The notes: generated from the letters alone by a model not told the origin. A DNA stretch of 29,561 nt from CAZNKU01 sp045654805 (GCA_045654805.1 JAZOOD010000025.1:1-29561), one strand, 5' to 3'; counted from the first letter of the stretch, positions 22,152 to 29,561 are shown. Numbers and translations: made by a program.

Positions 22152-22751
22152 CTATTCCAAAATAAATTTTCCAAAATATTCCGGTCTGTGATAATCAGGC
22201 TCTTCAGTAAGAATAGGATAATATGTAGCATAATGAATATTAGCTGTCTCATCACCGCACTTATAAATATTGCCGTATATTGTCTTAGTGTGTGTACCAA
22301 AAATCCCATCAATAAATTCAAAGGGGATACAGAATTGCAACACCCATTTTTTATCATCAACATATGATTTTACATTAAAAAATTCCCTATCCTTGTCGGG
22401 ATATTTCGGATCATAGCGTGACGTTCTTAGTGCAAAATACATTGTACCAAATGGATTAAATTCAAAATTAAAATATCTTGGGTCATTTTCGTTAGGACGA
22501 AAAAAGAATTCCATACAACTATCACAGCAAACTTCTTCGTTTTGATTACGTAATCTTGCAAGCAACGGATTTTCGTCCGTTTCAAGCTGTACATAAATGC
22601 CGTAATCGTTATACAAAAGCTTTCCCGTAGTATTTGGAGGACAACCGTATCCTTCCCAATTAACTTTATCAATATTTGCAACATTGGCAGTATCCCATGC
22701 CTTGTCATTAATACACTTAATAATGTTTTCTGTTTTCTTTATAATATACAT
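22152..22751 (-). CDS. Carbohydrate-binding family 9-like protein
   Basis: A 199-residue protein matching the CBM9-like fold: an early WDTANVANIDKVNWEG strand, then DYGIYVQLETDENPLLAR, DSCMEFFFRP and FNFEFNPFGTMYFALR segments characteristic of the domain. There is no signal peptide, so it is cytoplasmic, and no catalytic domain. Standalone members are frequent in gut clostridia; their sugar ligand is unknown. It is transcribed alone and ends at a shared terminator. Confidence 0.8.
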   Translation of the reverse strand: MYIIKKTENIIKCINDKAWDTANVANIDKVNWEGYGCPPNTTGKLLYNDYGIYVQLETDENPLLARLRNQNEEVCCDSCMEFFFRPNENDPRYFNFEFNPFGTMYFALRTSRYDPKYPDKDREFFNVKSYVDDKKWVLQFCIPFEFIDGIFGTHTKTIYGNIYKCGDETANIHYATYYPILTEEPDYHRPEYFGKFILE

Positions 22752-22931
22752 TTTAATATCTCCCCTTTAGTTTTATTGCATTTGAAAATTACTAGTAAAC
22801 ATATTATATCATAAATTGTAAAAAAACACAATAGATTACAAAATACAATGATATTGTTAACAAATGATTTTTCTTGTAATTTGTCGAAAAAAGTGATAAA
22901 ATTAAAATATAATGAAAAGTGAGGTGTTTTA

Positions 22932-23786
22932 ATGAGCCGTAAAGAGGGCAGAAGAATCAGAGGCGGGATTCCTATGGACGCGGTTTCACCATTTATTATG
23001 CCAAGCCGTGTAGGAGCATCAAACACGTTTTCCGCAACAGTTGATGTTGAAAAGTGCGAACAGTTGATACGTGAAAAAAGGCTGGATGGTATGGACGGGC
23101 TTGGAATGATTCACATTTTTATGGCAGCATATATCAGAGTCGTTTCTCAACTACCGGGCATTAACCGATTTATCCGCGGACAGCGTCTTTATGCACGCAA
23201 TGGTATAGAAATTTGTATGACAATAAAAAAGGAACTTAAACTAAATGCTCCCGAAACAGTTATTAAATTGTATGCAAAACCTGATGAAACTTTAAATTCT
23301 ATATATAATCTGTTAAACAAAGAGGTTAAAGAAAATAAAGAAGCTGGTGACAACAACAATATGGATACCGCAGCAAGGGTGCTTGTAAGTTTACCGGGAA
23401 TTTTCCTGAAATTTACTGTGTGCTTTTTAAGACTTCTGGATTACTTTGGCTTATTACCGCGTTTTCTAACAAAGCTCAGCCCGTTCCACGGGTCAATGTT
23501 TATTACTAATATGGGGTCTTTGGGTATGCCTCCTATTTTCCACCATCTTTATGATTTTGGAAATCTACCTGTTTTTATAGCTATGGGTGCAAAAAGGACG
23601 GAATATTTTGTAAACAAAGAAGGAATAACTGAAAAACGCCGATTAATCGATTTTACCATAGTATGTGACGAGAGAATTTGTGACGGTCACTATTATGCGT
23701 CAGCATTTAAGAAGCTGAAAAAAGTTCTGGAAAATCCTGAACAATTACTTATTCCTCCTGAAAGAGTAGTTGAAGATATTAAATAA
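22932..23786 (+). CDS. E2 acyltransferase-fold protein lacking the catalytic His
   Basis: A 284-residue protein with the chloramphenicol-acetyltransferase-like catalytic domain of 2-oxoacid dehydrogenase E2 subunits. There is no lipoyl domain or subunit-binding domain. The usual DHRxxDG active-site signature near the C-terminus reads DERICDG (246-252), so the catalytic His is Glu. MFITNMGSLGMPPIFHHLYDFG matches the conserved core before it (given here as motif only). Residues 148-180 are hydrophobic and could touch membranes or a partner. It is likely not an E2 enzyme; function unknown. Confidence 0.75.
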   Translation: MSRKEGRRIRGGIPMDAVSPFIMPSRVGASNTFSATVDVEKCEQLIREKRLDGMDGLGMIHIFMAAYIRVVSQLPGINRFIRGQRLYARNGIEICMTIKKELKLNAPETVIKLYAKPDETLNSIYNLLNKEVKENKEAGDNNNMDTAARVLVSLPGIFLKFTVCFLRLLDYFGLLPRFLTKLSPFHGSMFITNMGSLGMPPIFHHLYDFGNLPVFIAMGAKRTEYFVNKEGITEKRRLIDFTIVCDERICDGHYYASAFKKLKKVLENPEQLLIPPERVVEDIK

Positions 23787-23795
23787 ATTAAAAGA

Positions 23796-23830
23796 ACTGT
23801 AACAAAAAGAATTTTTGTTACAGTCTTTTT
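23796..23830 (+). terminator. Intrinsic terminator
   Basis: A perfect 13-bp stem (ACTGTAACAAAAA and complement), loop GAA, then CTTTTT. It ends the E2-like transcript and marks the border with the accessory island. Confidence 0.92.
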
Positions 23831-23872
23831 ATTATCTTTTATGCTTAGCTATTTTATCGTTTGGACTATCCG

Positions 23873-24257
23873 TTATTCTATAGAACCGATTATGGTAGCA
23901 ATCTTTTCGTATTCGTTAGATACAATATACTCAATTCCTTTAAGATTAGATATGTTATCAAGATTTTAATTTGCCCTAAACGTCTTTGCATTCATATAAC
24001 CAAGATATTTTGTGCTAGAAGGATGCGCCATTTTCCATTGAATCTTCACCTGCCTTATAACGTAATCATATGCACAATTCAGGATTACACATTTTTTCAA
24101 TGTTTACTATATTATTCAAATGTCTTTTTATTGCACTTGAATGCTGATTATAGGTTACTATTGTTGTTTTACTTAATCCACTTGCCTTTCTTAAAACAAT
24201 AAAATATTCAAAAGTTTCTTCTACTGTGTTATTAATTTTCATTTTAATTTTTTTCAT
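23873..24257 (-). pseudogene. Decayed tyrosine-recombinase-like fragment
   Basis: The first 63 codons (24257 to 24066) resemble the N-terminal SAM-like core-binding domain of a tyrosine integrase (TVEETFEYFIVLRKASGLSK with a helical follow-on). A frame change near 24066 leads into a reading frame with IRQVKIQWKMAHPSSTKYLGY, then one in-frame stop, then NLDNISNLKGIEYIVSNEYE to a final stop. No catalytic Arg-His-Arg-Tyr set is present. It is a remnant of a lost mobile element; the identity of the second part is uncertain. Confidence 0.5.
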
Positions 24258-24331
24258 TTTTATGCACCCTTAACTCCTTAAATTTATTTCAAAAATCAAG
24301 TGTTCAGGTATTCATTATAAAAAGCATAAAA

Positions 24332-24363
24332 AAACCGCTGATTCCTTGTGAAATCAACGGTTT
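24332..24363 (-). terminator. Terminator of the Abi_2 gene
   Basis: A 12-bp stem with one mismatch (24332-24343 with 24352-24363), 8-base loop, followed on the minus strand by a run of T. It lies about 80 bp after the Abi_2 stop codon and should end that transcript. Confidence 0.8.
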
Positions 24364-24446
24364 GGCTTTCACGTTCATAATAGATGCAGGTGTTTTTCAT
24401 TGTTTTTGCCAGACAGCGTCTAGCTTTTCGCATCTCTTAAAATTCG

Positions 24447-25316
24447 TTACCTAAGAACATCCTTCCAGTTCTCAGGGAATCCCATCAGCTCCATTTTAAC
24501 ATTTGGATATTTGTCAAACAAGGCTTCGATTAAATCTATGAAATCATTCCAGTGTCTATCCTTTGGTAAAATGTTGCTTAAGCATACCAATGTAGCAAAT
24601 ACTCTCACACTACTTATTCCCTGCTTCGTATACTGCTTATACAGTGCAGGTGTTTTCGAAAGGTTCACATTATATAGTCTTCCATAATGTGCACATATAT
24701 TTCTGACAAAGGCTATATGCTCAATCCAGCTTTCAAGGTATGTATATTTAACACAGTATATCTGAGCTATCGCCTTTTTATCTTTCTGCTTCATATTCTT
24801 ATAAAACTTTGACAAGGTTCCAAAGCTGAATAATTCTATTAAGGCATACATTGGAATCTTATCAGTTTCATAATTATTTCTAAAGTTCTTAACAAAAGCA
24901 GATTTGCTATTTCTATCTACTTCATTATTTATTTCAGCTAAGAAGTGAACATGGTAATCTGCATTCTCGAAGTTTGAAGCATCCTCATATCCAAAGTTGC
25001 CATACTTACACGAAAAGTGATTTGCAATTCGGCATCGTAAATTGATTTCCACCTTTTCGATCTGGGCAAATAAGGCCTGTCTAAAATTACAATTGAATAG
25101 ATATAATTCCTTTATCGTATCGAATGTAATTCCCTGATTATATTTATCATTTTTCTTCTTAAGCCCTATGCTATACGCTTTAATCAATCTAAAATATGAT
25201 ACATCGTTGAGAAATTCTTTTACTGATTCCTCGTTATTGATGATAAGGCCGAGTTCCTTCAGATTCTCAACTTGTTCATCTATTGACATAGGTACTTGAT
25301 GCTTTTTACGTTCCAT
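24447..25316 (-). CDS. Abi_2 (AbiD/AbiF) family HEPN abortive-infection protein
   Basis: A 289-residue antiphage protein of the Abi_2 family. The start segment (SIDEQVENLKELGLIINNEE, then YFRLIKAY) is the family's N-terminal signature. RNICAH at 205-210 is the HEPN RNase R-x4-H motif, followed by GRLYN. A second R-x5-H-like segment lies at 94-100. HEPN members cut RNA and halt growth on infection; AbiF-type members are proposed relatives of Cas13 and are held in check by a neighbouring RNA. The gene has its own promoter, a structured leader and a terminator, so it is autonomous. I chose the ATG at 25316, with GGAAG upstream. Confidence 0.88.
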   Translation of the reverse strand: MERKKHQVPMSIDEQVENLKELGLIINNEESVKEFLNDVSYFRLIKAYSIGLKKKNDKYNQGITFDTIKELYLFNCNFRQALFAQIEKVEINLRCRIANHFSCKYGNFGYEDASNFENADYHVHFLAEINNEVDRNSKSAFVKNFRNNYETDKIPMYALIELFSFGTLSKFYKNMKQKDKKAIAQIYCVKYTYLESWIEHIAFVRNICAHYGRLYNVNLSKTPALYKQYTKQGISSVRVFATLVCLSNILPKDRHWNDFIDLIEALFDKYPNVKMELMGFPENWKDVLR

Positions 25317-25340
25317 ATATTCCACTTCCGTATAAATTAA

Positions 25341-25387
25341 ATGACCCGACGTGGTCCGCATCGTTGAGAGGCGTGTCGGGTTCTGTT
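25341..25387 (-). ncRNA. abiF-like RNA hairpin in the Abi_2 leader
   Basis: The transcript predicted to start near 25387 begins with AACCCGAC, closes on GTCGGGT (7 perfect pairs, 25344-25350 with 25375-25381), and has a 24-base apical part containing ACGCCTCTCAACG. It ends about 25 bases before the Abi_2 start codon. The abiF RNA motif is a known conserved RNA found directly upstream of Abi_2 genes; position and stem fit it, but I could not run a covariance search. Confidence 0.65.
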
Positions 25388-25393
25388 GTTATT

Positions 25394-25422
25394 ATTATAC
25401 TCATTTTTTTCAAAAATGTCAA
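25394..25422 (-). promoter_or_regulatory. Sigma-A promoter for the abiF-like RNA and Abi_2
   Basis: On the minus strand TTGACA (25417-25422), a 17-bp spacer and TATAAT (25394-25399) form a perfect promoter pointing into the hairpin. Confidence 0.88.
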
Positions 25423-25495
25423 TACATTTAACCAAATTCACACTATTTGTACATGAACATCCAAAGGAAGTTTACCGTTTATGATAAATTTTATT

Positions 25496-25525
25496 GGTGC
25501 CAGTATTGGTGCCAAAATCGGTGCC
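25496..25525. repeat. GGTGCC triplet at 12-bp spacing
   Basis: GGTGCC at 25496, 25508 and 25520, each followed by six A/T-rich bases. The strict 12-bp step puts all three on nearly the same DNA face; it resembles arm-type binding sites of a tyrosine integrase. Confidence 0.6.
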
Positions 25526-25805
25526 ATTTAAATAACTTAAACTTTTAAAATTATCCCTGTTTTAATTTACATCGATACACTTTTGTCACTTTTAATAATT
25601 AAAGCAACTTGCATGATAGGGGCACTTTCCTTATAAGTAATTCCCACAAACAAAAGTCCAGTTCGTAGTAGTTTTTCAAAATTTATTGAGACATTTTGTT
25701 ATTATATTACCATATATGAAAGTTTAGTCTAAAATCTCCATTTATGTAACATATTTCAGTTAACAAGATAAAAACCCTTGAAATTTTATCAACCATGTAA
25801 TTTTA

Positions 25806-25835
25806 GGGTTCATTTTGGGGTCCATATTTGGGTTC
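25806..25835. repeat. GGGTTC triplet at 12-bp spacing
   Basis: GGGTTC at 25806 and 25830, with GGGTCC at 25818 between them, again exactly 12 bp apart. It has the same geometry as the other two sets here but a different hexamer, as expected for a different integrase. Confidence 0.6.
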
Positions 25836-25876
25836 ACGCATCTTTAATCTACTTTTTTACGAGACTATCCATATAT

Positions 25877-25948
25877 GTCACCCTTTCTGTCACCCTAACG
25901 GTGACAGTTTTTTCTATTGGTGACATTATCGGTGACAAAATCGGTGAC
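25877..25948. repeat. GGTGAC/GTCACC array at 12-bp spacing
   Basis: Two inverted copies GTCACC (25877, 25889; 12 bp apart), one GGTGAC at 25900, then three GGTGAC at 25919, 25931 and 25943 (12 bp apart). The opposed sets give a dyad arrangement. Best reading: arm sites of a third integrase; a replication iteron set is an alternative. Confidence 0.6.
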
Positions 25949-26015
25949 ATATATACAATCTAACTCGCTTTTGTGAGCTTGCACTTTACTTCTTCCATTT
26001 TTACTATATTACTTT

Positions 26016-26051
26016 CCCGAAATCGGCACACTTTTGTGTGCGGATTTCGGG
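26016..26051. terminator. Strong 16-bp hairpin downstream of the deaminase operon
   Basis: CCCGAAATCGGCACAC pairs with GTGTGCGGATTTCGGG at 15 of 16 positions around a TTTT loop. It lies about 145 bp after the deaminase stop. There is no long T-run on the minus side, so it may be a terminator without a classic tract, an RNA-stabilising stem, or part of a mobile-element end. Confidence 0.5.
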
Positions 26052-26194
26052 TTTCTACGTACTCAATATATGTTACATTATAAAATGTATCTCTTTACTT
26101 TTAGAATATGTAATTTATAAACTAATATTGATTTATTTTCAATCACATTCCATTTTAAACTTCCTTTCTAATCAGGAGTTTAACTCCACAAAAC

Positions 26195-28588
26195 TTATTT
26201 TACTTTCACAAAATCCCATTCCATTGAATATGTGTAAAAAAGACTAGGATTATCAATACTAAATATGTATTCATCGTAATCATCTTTTTTATCATGTTTT
26301 ACATCTTTTGTGCTAAATAAAACATTTTTATTAATATCTGCATATTCATTAAGCCTAATATTTTCAATTTTAACACCTTTATATACTTTTATCTTTATTA
26401 CTAAATTATCTGTTAATGATTTTACATGATGTGAAAAAAAAGGTCGCATAGTTTCTTGTTCATCATACAAAAGTGTTTTTAGACTATAATTAAAATCATC
26501 TCCTTCTTTTAATGGATTTGCAAGTTTCAGAGTACAATAATTCACTCCATCTACGCAAAATTCTTCTTGTATATTATATTCTTTTGATTTAATATTTTGA
26601 ACTGTTTTTTCCGAAAAACTTCCAGTCCAACTAAAACCTTTTTGAACACTATCTATATTATCCTTTTTTGCAGTTAAATTAACAGTCCGCACAAACTCAA
26701 GTTCATGTCTATTTTTAAACACTAGTTCTATATTTACATCTTTGTAATTAACATCATCAAATTCTAATTGCTTTATTATATTTTTTTCACGAGCAACTTT
26801 TTTCATGTCAATTCCCGAAAATAATGACAACTCATCCTTGTAAGGAAATCTCTGCGTATATAGAGACATGTACGCATTACCAACCGCCCCATAAAATAAA
26901 TTCAATTTTGGATTATTTTCAGAATCACCTAATTTTAAGATATGAGAAGCAGAAATACCGGGGTATGGATCAATATAATAAATTTCTTTTATACCTAATT
27001 GATAAGCTTTTTTAGAACACAATTCACACGGACTTGCAGTGACAAATAATTTACCACCTTTGATTCCTTGTCCACCAAACTTAGAAGCTTGTAAAAAGGC
27101 ATTTTCTTCTGCATGCAATGCTCTTGTATAAACTTGATTTTTATCGGATTTAATTCCATTATAAATATCCTTAAAACAATATGATATTGGATAAAATTCT
27201 CCTGCATCAGTTTGTTTGTATAAAGAATTAATACGACTCATTGTTTCAAAAAATTTCTTATCTTGCAACTCAAAATCAGAAAATGTATTTGAATCTTTCT
27301 CAAGAAAATAGTTTTCAAAGAAACGTAAATTACAAGGAACTTGTCCCTGTGGAACATCATTCCATCCTATTGCTTTAATATAAAAACTTTCGTTTGTTAT
27401 TACAGCACCAACTTGACGTGATAAACAACCTGAATTAAATTTTGCATTGAATGCAATCTGCATACATCTCTCAATATTTGTAGGTGTTACTAAACCAGGA
27501 TGCATAATTAACGATATATATTTTATAAGATTTTCAATCAATAAAGTACAATGGTTGTTTTCAGATTTTGGGTTATAGAGATGAATGTCTGCAATTTGCA
27601 AACATTCTGCAATACTTTGCTGATAAAACATTTTTCCATCATATGTCTGTTTTGATGGATACTCCATCTCATCAAGTGATAATAATTGTAGTGAATCTAA
27701 GTTATATAGTCTTCTTATCCTCTCACTATCATCAGTACTTATCGAGATAAGAAAAAACATAGGATGTCTATCACGCAAATAGTATACTTCGAAAGGATTT
27801 CTCAAAGCATCTATACATATTCTTGATTTTCTTTCTTTAAAATTATTATATATTTTTATTATACTAATTATATCATCAATACGTTTCGCAACTGTATCGA
27901 ATTCTGGGCTTTCACACTTTTCTTTAAAAGGATTTCCAGAACACCTCAAATTGTTTCCAAACATTTGCATAATATATGTGTAAAATTGTGATTTCTTTTC
28001 ATTTTCACTATTAAATTTTGTTTTACTTTTATCGTAACAAGAAAAATCTTTAAATAGATTATACACACTTTTTTTTAAATTCTTTATTTTTTCAGTATAA
28101 TAGGAATAAGCCAAACTTACTTTCTCTTCCCTATCCTTGTCCGCAGCAGTTATAATGTCTTCTATTTTACTGAATTTTTTATTTTCAAAAAATTGTTTTA
28201 ATCCACTTAACGAGCGTATTAACTCATCTCTTCCAGGAATATATATAGAATTATTGTTCTCATCCTTAGAAAGATTTAAAATAAAATTTTTAAACTCACT
28301 AAATTTATATTCGAATACGAAAGATAAAATTACACTACTGACCTCTATAGTATCAAATTTTTCCCAATTATTGCTCATATATTTATGAATAACTGCATAT
28401 TTACGTTCTTCTACATCAGTGTAATCCTTTGTTTTGGGCATTGGTAAAGCTAATTGTTCAAATTCTTCATTTTGTAAAATCTGAGCAACAGTACTACACC
28501 CCGAACCTGTTCGTCCTGTAAGTCCTATTATAATACAACTATCTATTTCGCTATATACTTTATTAATAAACTTTTTATAGTCAGACAT
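26195..28588 (-). CDS. AvcD-like antiphage deoxycytidylate deaminase with extra C-terminal domain
   Basis: A 797-residue protein of the antiphage dCTP/dCMP deaminase type. Residues 1-350 form a P-loop kinase-like domain with GRTGSGCST at 25-33; the usual Walker Lys is Cys31, a change I recall in this family. Residues 365-590 form a zinc deaminase: SRQVGAVI (390-397), HAE (492-494, His ligand and catalytic Glu) and PCELC (520-524, two Cys ligands) are intact. AvcD proteins deaminate dC nucleotides on infection, starving phage replication. The last 200 residues are a beta-rich domain (KPLKEGDDF-like segment, YSMEWDF near the end) not present in standard AvcD of about 530 residues. The start at 28588 was chosen for GGTGGTG upstream; GTG at 28606 is an alternative. 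It follows the Dcd-fold gene by 25 bases. Confidence 0.85.
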   Translation of the reverse strand: MSDYKKFINKVYSEIDSCIIIGLTGRTGSGCSTVAQILQNEEFEQLALPMPKTKDYTDVEERKYAVIHKYMSNNWEKFDTIEVSSVILSFVFEYKFSEFKNFILNLSKDENNNSIYIPGRDELIRSLSGLKQFFENKKFSKIEDIITAADKDREEKVSLAYSYYTEKIKNLKKSVYNLFKDFSCYDKSKTKFNSENEKKSQFYTYIMQMFGNNLRCSGNPFKEKCESPEFDTVAKRIDDIISIIKIYNNFKERKSRICIDALRNPFEVYYLRDRHPMFFLISISTDDSERIRRLYNLDSLQLLSLDEMEYPSKQTYDGKMFYQQSIAECLQIADIHLYNPKSENNHCTLLIENLIKYISLIMHPGLVTPTNIERCMQIAFNAKFNSGCLSRQVGAVITNESFYIKAIGWNDVPQGQVPCNLRFFENYFLEKDSNTFSDFELQDKKFFETMSRINSLYKQTDAGEFYPISYCFKDIYNGIKSDKNQVYTRALHAEENAFLQASKFGGQGIKGGKLFVTASPCELCSKKAYQLGIKEIYYIDPYPGISASHILKLGDSENNPKLNLFYGAVGNAYMSLYTQRFPYKDELSLFSGIDMKKVAREKNIIKQLEFDDVNYKDVNIELVFKNRHELEFVRTVNLTAKKDNIDSVQKGFSWTGSFSEKTVQNIKSKEYNIQEEFCVDGVNYCTLKLANPLKEGDDFNYSLKTLLYDEQETMRPFFSHHVKSLTDNLVIKIKVYKGVKIENIRLNEYADINKNVLFSTKDVKHDKKDDYDEYIFSIDNPSLFYTYSMEWDFVKVK

Positions 28589-28613
28589 TACATTCACCAC
28601 CATCACATTAAAG

Positions 28614-29516
28614 TTATTTTGTATAGAATTCTACTATTTTTTTTATTACATCGGGTAAATTATTGGTTGCTGCAAGTACTACCAATATAAATAAAATCCA
28701 ATTATATATTGTATGTTTATGCAAAATCCAAAAACTCCACAACTTATGTAATTTACTTTCTCTTATTACAAAGTCGCTAATTTTTTCTTTTTTCTTATTA
28801 GCCTTTTTAATACTACGACAATATTGGCATTGACTGCATTGTTGTGGTTCTGCAACTTCCGTCAAAGGTTTAACAAATTCTTCCCATTTTGACTCCTCAC
28901 TTGAAAATTGATCGCAATAGTTAAAGAAAAAATCAGTAAATTCGACTCGATATGGATGAAATTTCTTTTGAAAGAAAGCTTTTATCCCATTTCTATTTGA
29001 GTACTTTATTTCATCCAAAAGATCCCTTCTCATTCCAGTATATTCTACATTTGCATCAATTGGATTATCTAAATAATGAAAAGTAACAGTTGCCAATCTC
29101 TTTATATTTTTTACCTCACTACTACTTCCCGCATATATTTTTATTAACTTATTAGTAGGATTGTTTAACGCAATAAGTATTGCACCTTTCCAATTGGGGT
29201 CTATGCTTGTGCAAACATGTCCTATACCTTTTACAACGTTAGAAACTCTAGAAATAACATATCCAGCCATATATTCAGGTACTGAAATATATTCTTTGCT
29301 TACAATTAAAACCGTATCCTTTGGACGAATATAAAAATAATAATCAAATGGATATTTATTATCACAGTATACAGGTTCTAACATTCCATAGCGTGTAGAT
29401 AAAGCTATCATTGTAGGAGTAATATCATAAGAGGCACCCTTAAGATTTTTATCATCAAATGGCAAAATATTCAACTTACCTTTTTTCATTTCATTAATTA
29501 TATCATTTTTGCTCAT
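28614..29516 (-). CDS. Membrane-anchored dCTP deaminase/dUTPase-fold protein without catalytic Glu
   Basis: A 300-residue protein. Residues 1-160 follow the dCTP deaminase (Dcd) fold: NDIINEMKKGKLNI, KGASYDI (26-32), ISRVSNVVKGIGH (88-100) and SIDPNWKGAILIALNNP (104-120). Aligned by eye with E. coli Dcd, the catalytic Glu138 (VLEFYN) is Ala116 (LIALNN), and Arg115 is Lys96, so deamination is unlikely, while nucleotide binding may remain. A possible zinc knuckle CSQCQYC is at 227-233, and a transmembrane helix is at about 269-287, leaving the Dcd domain in the cytoplasm. GGGAGG precedes the ATG at 29516. As first gene of the operon it may sense dCTP/dUTP or tether the deaminase (inference). 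Confidence 0.78.
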   Translation of the reverse strand: MSKNDIINEMKKGKLNILPFDDKNLKGASYDITPTMIALSTRYGMLEPVYCDNKYPFDYYFYIRPKDTVLIVSKEYISVPEYMAGYVISRVSNVVKGIGHVCTSIDPNWKGAILIALNNPTNKLIKIYAGSSSEVKNIKRLATVTFHYLDNPIDANVEYTGMRRDLLDEIKYSNRNGIKAFFQKKFHPYRVEFTDFFFNYCDQFSSEESKWEEFVKPLTEVAEPQQCSQCQYCRSIKKANKKKEKISDFVIRESKLHKLWSFWILHKHTIYNWILFILVVLAATNNLPDVIKKIVEFYTK

Positions 29517-29561
29517 TAATCCTCCCATGTATATACCTTCTTTCTATAATGTTATTTATAT

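Larger units (their letters stand above)
25423..26194. other. Gene-free region with att-site remnants
   Basis: This 770-bp stretch holds no convincing gene on either strand. It contains three families of 12-bp-spaced hexamers and a long hairpin, listed separately. The rest is AT rich and featureless. It separates two antiphage loci and looks like scar tissue from repeated insertion and loss of elements. Confidence 0.6.

Noticed and set aside
25496..25948. CRISPR or riboswitch interpretation of the regular hexamers
   Set aside because: Repeats are six bases and spacers six bases, far too short for CRISPR; no stable conserved fold and no downstream gene in register.
26822..27015. Plus-strand reading frame within the deaminase gene
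   Set aside because: It is antisense to the conserved zinc-binding region, without start signals.

Overview
The window comes from an AT-rich, low-GC Gram-positive bacterium, most likely an anaerobic clostridial (Firmicutes) species. This rests on strong AGGAGG-type ribosome binding sites, sigma-A promoters, B. subtilis-like tRNA-Leu 3' sequence, a group II (T-A-S) ECF transporter and phage genes typical of that group. No species can be named from the sequence alone.

Region 1 (1-18161) is most of a temperate prophage. Its left end lies outside the window. Reading from its right end, it has a tyrosine integrase next to a 26-bp copy of the 3' end of a tRNA-Leu gene (attachment site), then a three-gene toxin-antitoxin-SecB-like chaperone (TAC) cassette. 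Next come lysogeny genes transcribed rightward (CI-type S24 repressor, two membrane proteins, a possible exclusion gene) around a divergent control region with four copies of an operator of form GTTGC-N7-ATAAC. A long leftward early operon follows: excisionase-like HTH protein, pentapeptide-repeat protein, AAA ATPase, DUF669 ssDNA-binding protein, ERCC4 nuclease, CHC2 primase and DUF927 helicase. An iteron array that may be the replication origin lies next, then a DNA methyltransferase, a run of small Cys-rich accessory proteins, an ArpU-like late regulator, and terminase small and large subunits (the large one is cut by the window edge).

Region 2 (18162-23830) looks chromosomal. A consensus promoter leads into a cobalamin riboswitch and an intrinsic terminator, which should control an ECF transporter operon (T protein, fused double ATPase, S protein), probably for cobalamin or a precursor. 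A CBM9-like protein and an E2-acyltransferase-fold protein lacking the catalytic His follow.

Region 3 (23831-29561) is an accessory defence island. It holds a decayed integrase fragment and an Abi_2 (AbiD/AbiF) HEPN gene with a hairpin leader resembling the abiF RNA. A 530-bp stretch carries three different families of 12-bp-spaced hexamer triplets, best read as integrase arm-type sites left by lost elements. The island ends with a two-gene operon of an AvcD-like antiphage deoxycytidylate deaminase, enlarged by an extra C-terminal domain, and a membrane-anchored dCTP-deaminase-fold protein that has lost its catalytic Glu. This deaminase/pseudo-deaminase pair is the best candidate for an undescribed system. 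The prophage TAC cassette is second.
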